Positions 14,551-14,569 of a stretch of 14,569 bases of DNA are shown here, piece after piece. Source of the DNA: an uncultured Bacilli bacterium (GTDB lineage: Bacteria; Bacillota_I; Bacilli_A; RF39; UBA660); assembly GCA_944331725.1 (NCBI GenBank), contig CALVJE010000016.1, positions 1-14,569 of the forward strand, read 5' to 3'. The stretch's first letter is position 1. Every line of letters begins with the position of its first letter. Under the pieces are notes generated by a model. The model was given only the letters and a program-made list of their open reading frames with translations. It was not told where the DNA came from and searched no databases. Both the position numbers and the translations under genes were made by a program.

Positions 14551-14569
14551 TTTACCTTTTAAAATTGAA

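Noticed and set aside
14465..14551. 28-codon minus-strand gene
   Set aside because: The start is directly preceded by a stop with the AGG only three bases away, the end lies in a terminator stem, and the protein is unrecognised. It is kept only as an observation.

Overview
The window reads as low-GC Bacillota-type DNA (Bacilli or a lineage close to Mollicutes). Codons are strongly A/T-ending, AGA is the usual arginine codon, ribosome binding sites are purine-rich, and promoters are TTGACA/TATAAT-like. UGA is a normal stop (3101-3103), so this is not a UGA-Trp mycoplasma. A ClpB lacking its N-terminal domain behind a CIRCE operator fits a streamlined, Mollicutes-adjacent genome, whereas a sortase with a sortable adhesin implies an envelope able to anchor proteins. 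An uncultured gut-type Bacilli lineage would fit, but the taxon is an inference.

Layout. 1-105 is the tail of a truncated tyrosine recombinase. 148-4823 (+) is a tightly packed cluster: patatin-like lipase, radical SAM protein of the YtqA/YhcC type, an unrecognised protein, a DHH/DHHA1 phosphodiesterase (possible internal promoter) and a small lipoprotein, closed by a hairpin terminator. 4908-5648 (+) is a membrane-anchored surface protein with two repeats and its own promoter. It converges on a minus-strand block sharing one bidirectional terminator. In transcription order that block is thymidylate kinase (9983-9330), an unrecognised beta-rich plus coiled-coil protein (9281-8304), formate-THF ligase (8243-6648) and a CorA transporter (6614-5670). 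10196-12224 (+) is a two-gene surface module, a thioester-domain adhesin overlapping a small sortase, behind an A/T-rich region with four spaced repeats. clpB (14328-12229, -) converges on the sortase and shares a terminator with it. Its promoter is embedded in a CIRCE element. The last ~170 bases hold a minus-strand terminator, an inverted repeat and no supported gene.

How the genes may work together. The adhesin and sortase form an apparent substrate/enzyme pair: signal peptide, Cys-Gln thioester head, two SpaA/Cna_B-type domains and a VPNTS sorting motif with hydrophobic tail. The odd points are a sortase with no arginine at the expected catalytic position and a second stalk domain with Gln where the isopeptide-catalysing Glu is expected. 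The thymidylate kinase and formate-THF ligase serve nucleotide and one-carbon metabolism. The DHH enzyme probably degrades c-di-AMP or short oligonucleotides. Leaders are short, several stop codons fall inside terminator hairpins, and gene spacing is minimal, so the segment is very compact. I see no complete new defence or mobile system. The most unusual material is the adhesin/sortase pair, its upstream repeats and the orphan gene at 8304-9281.
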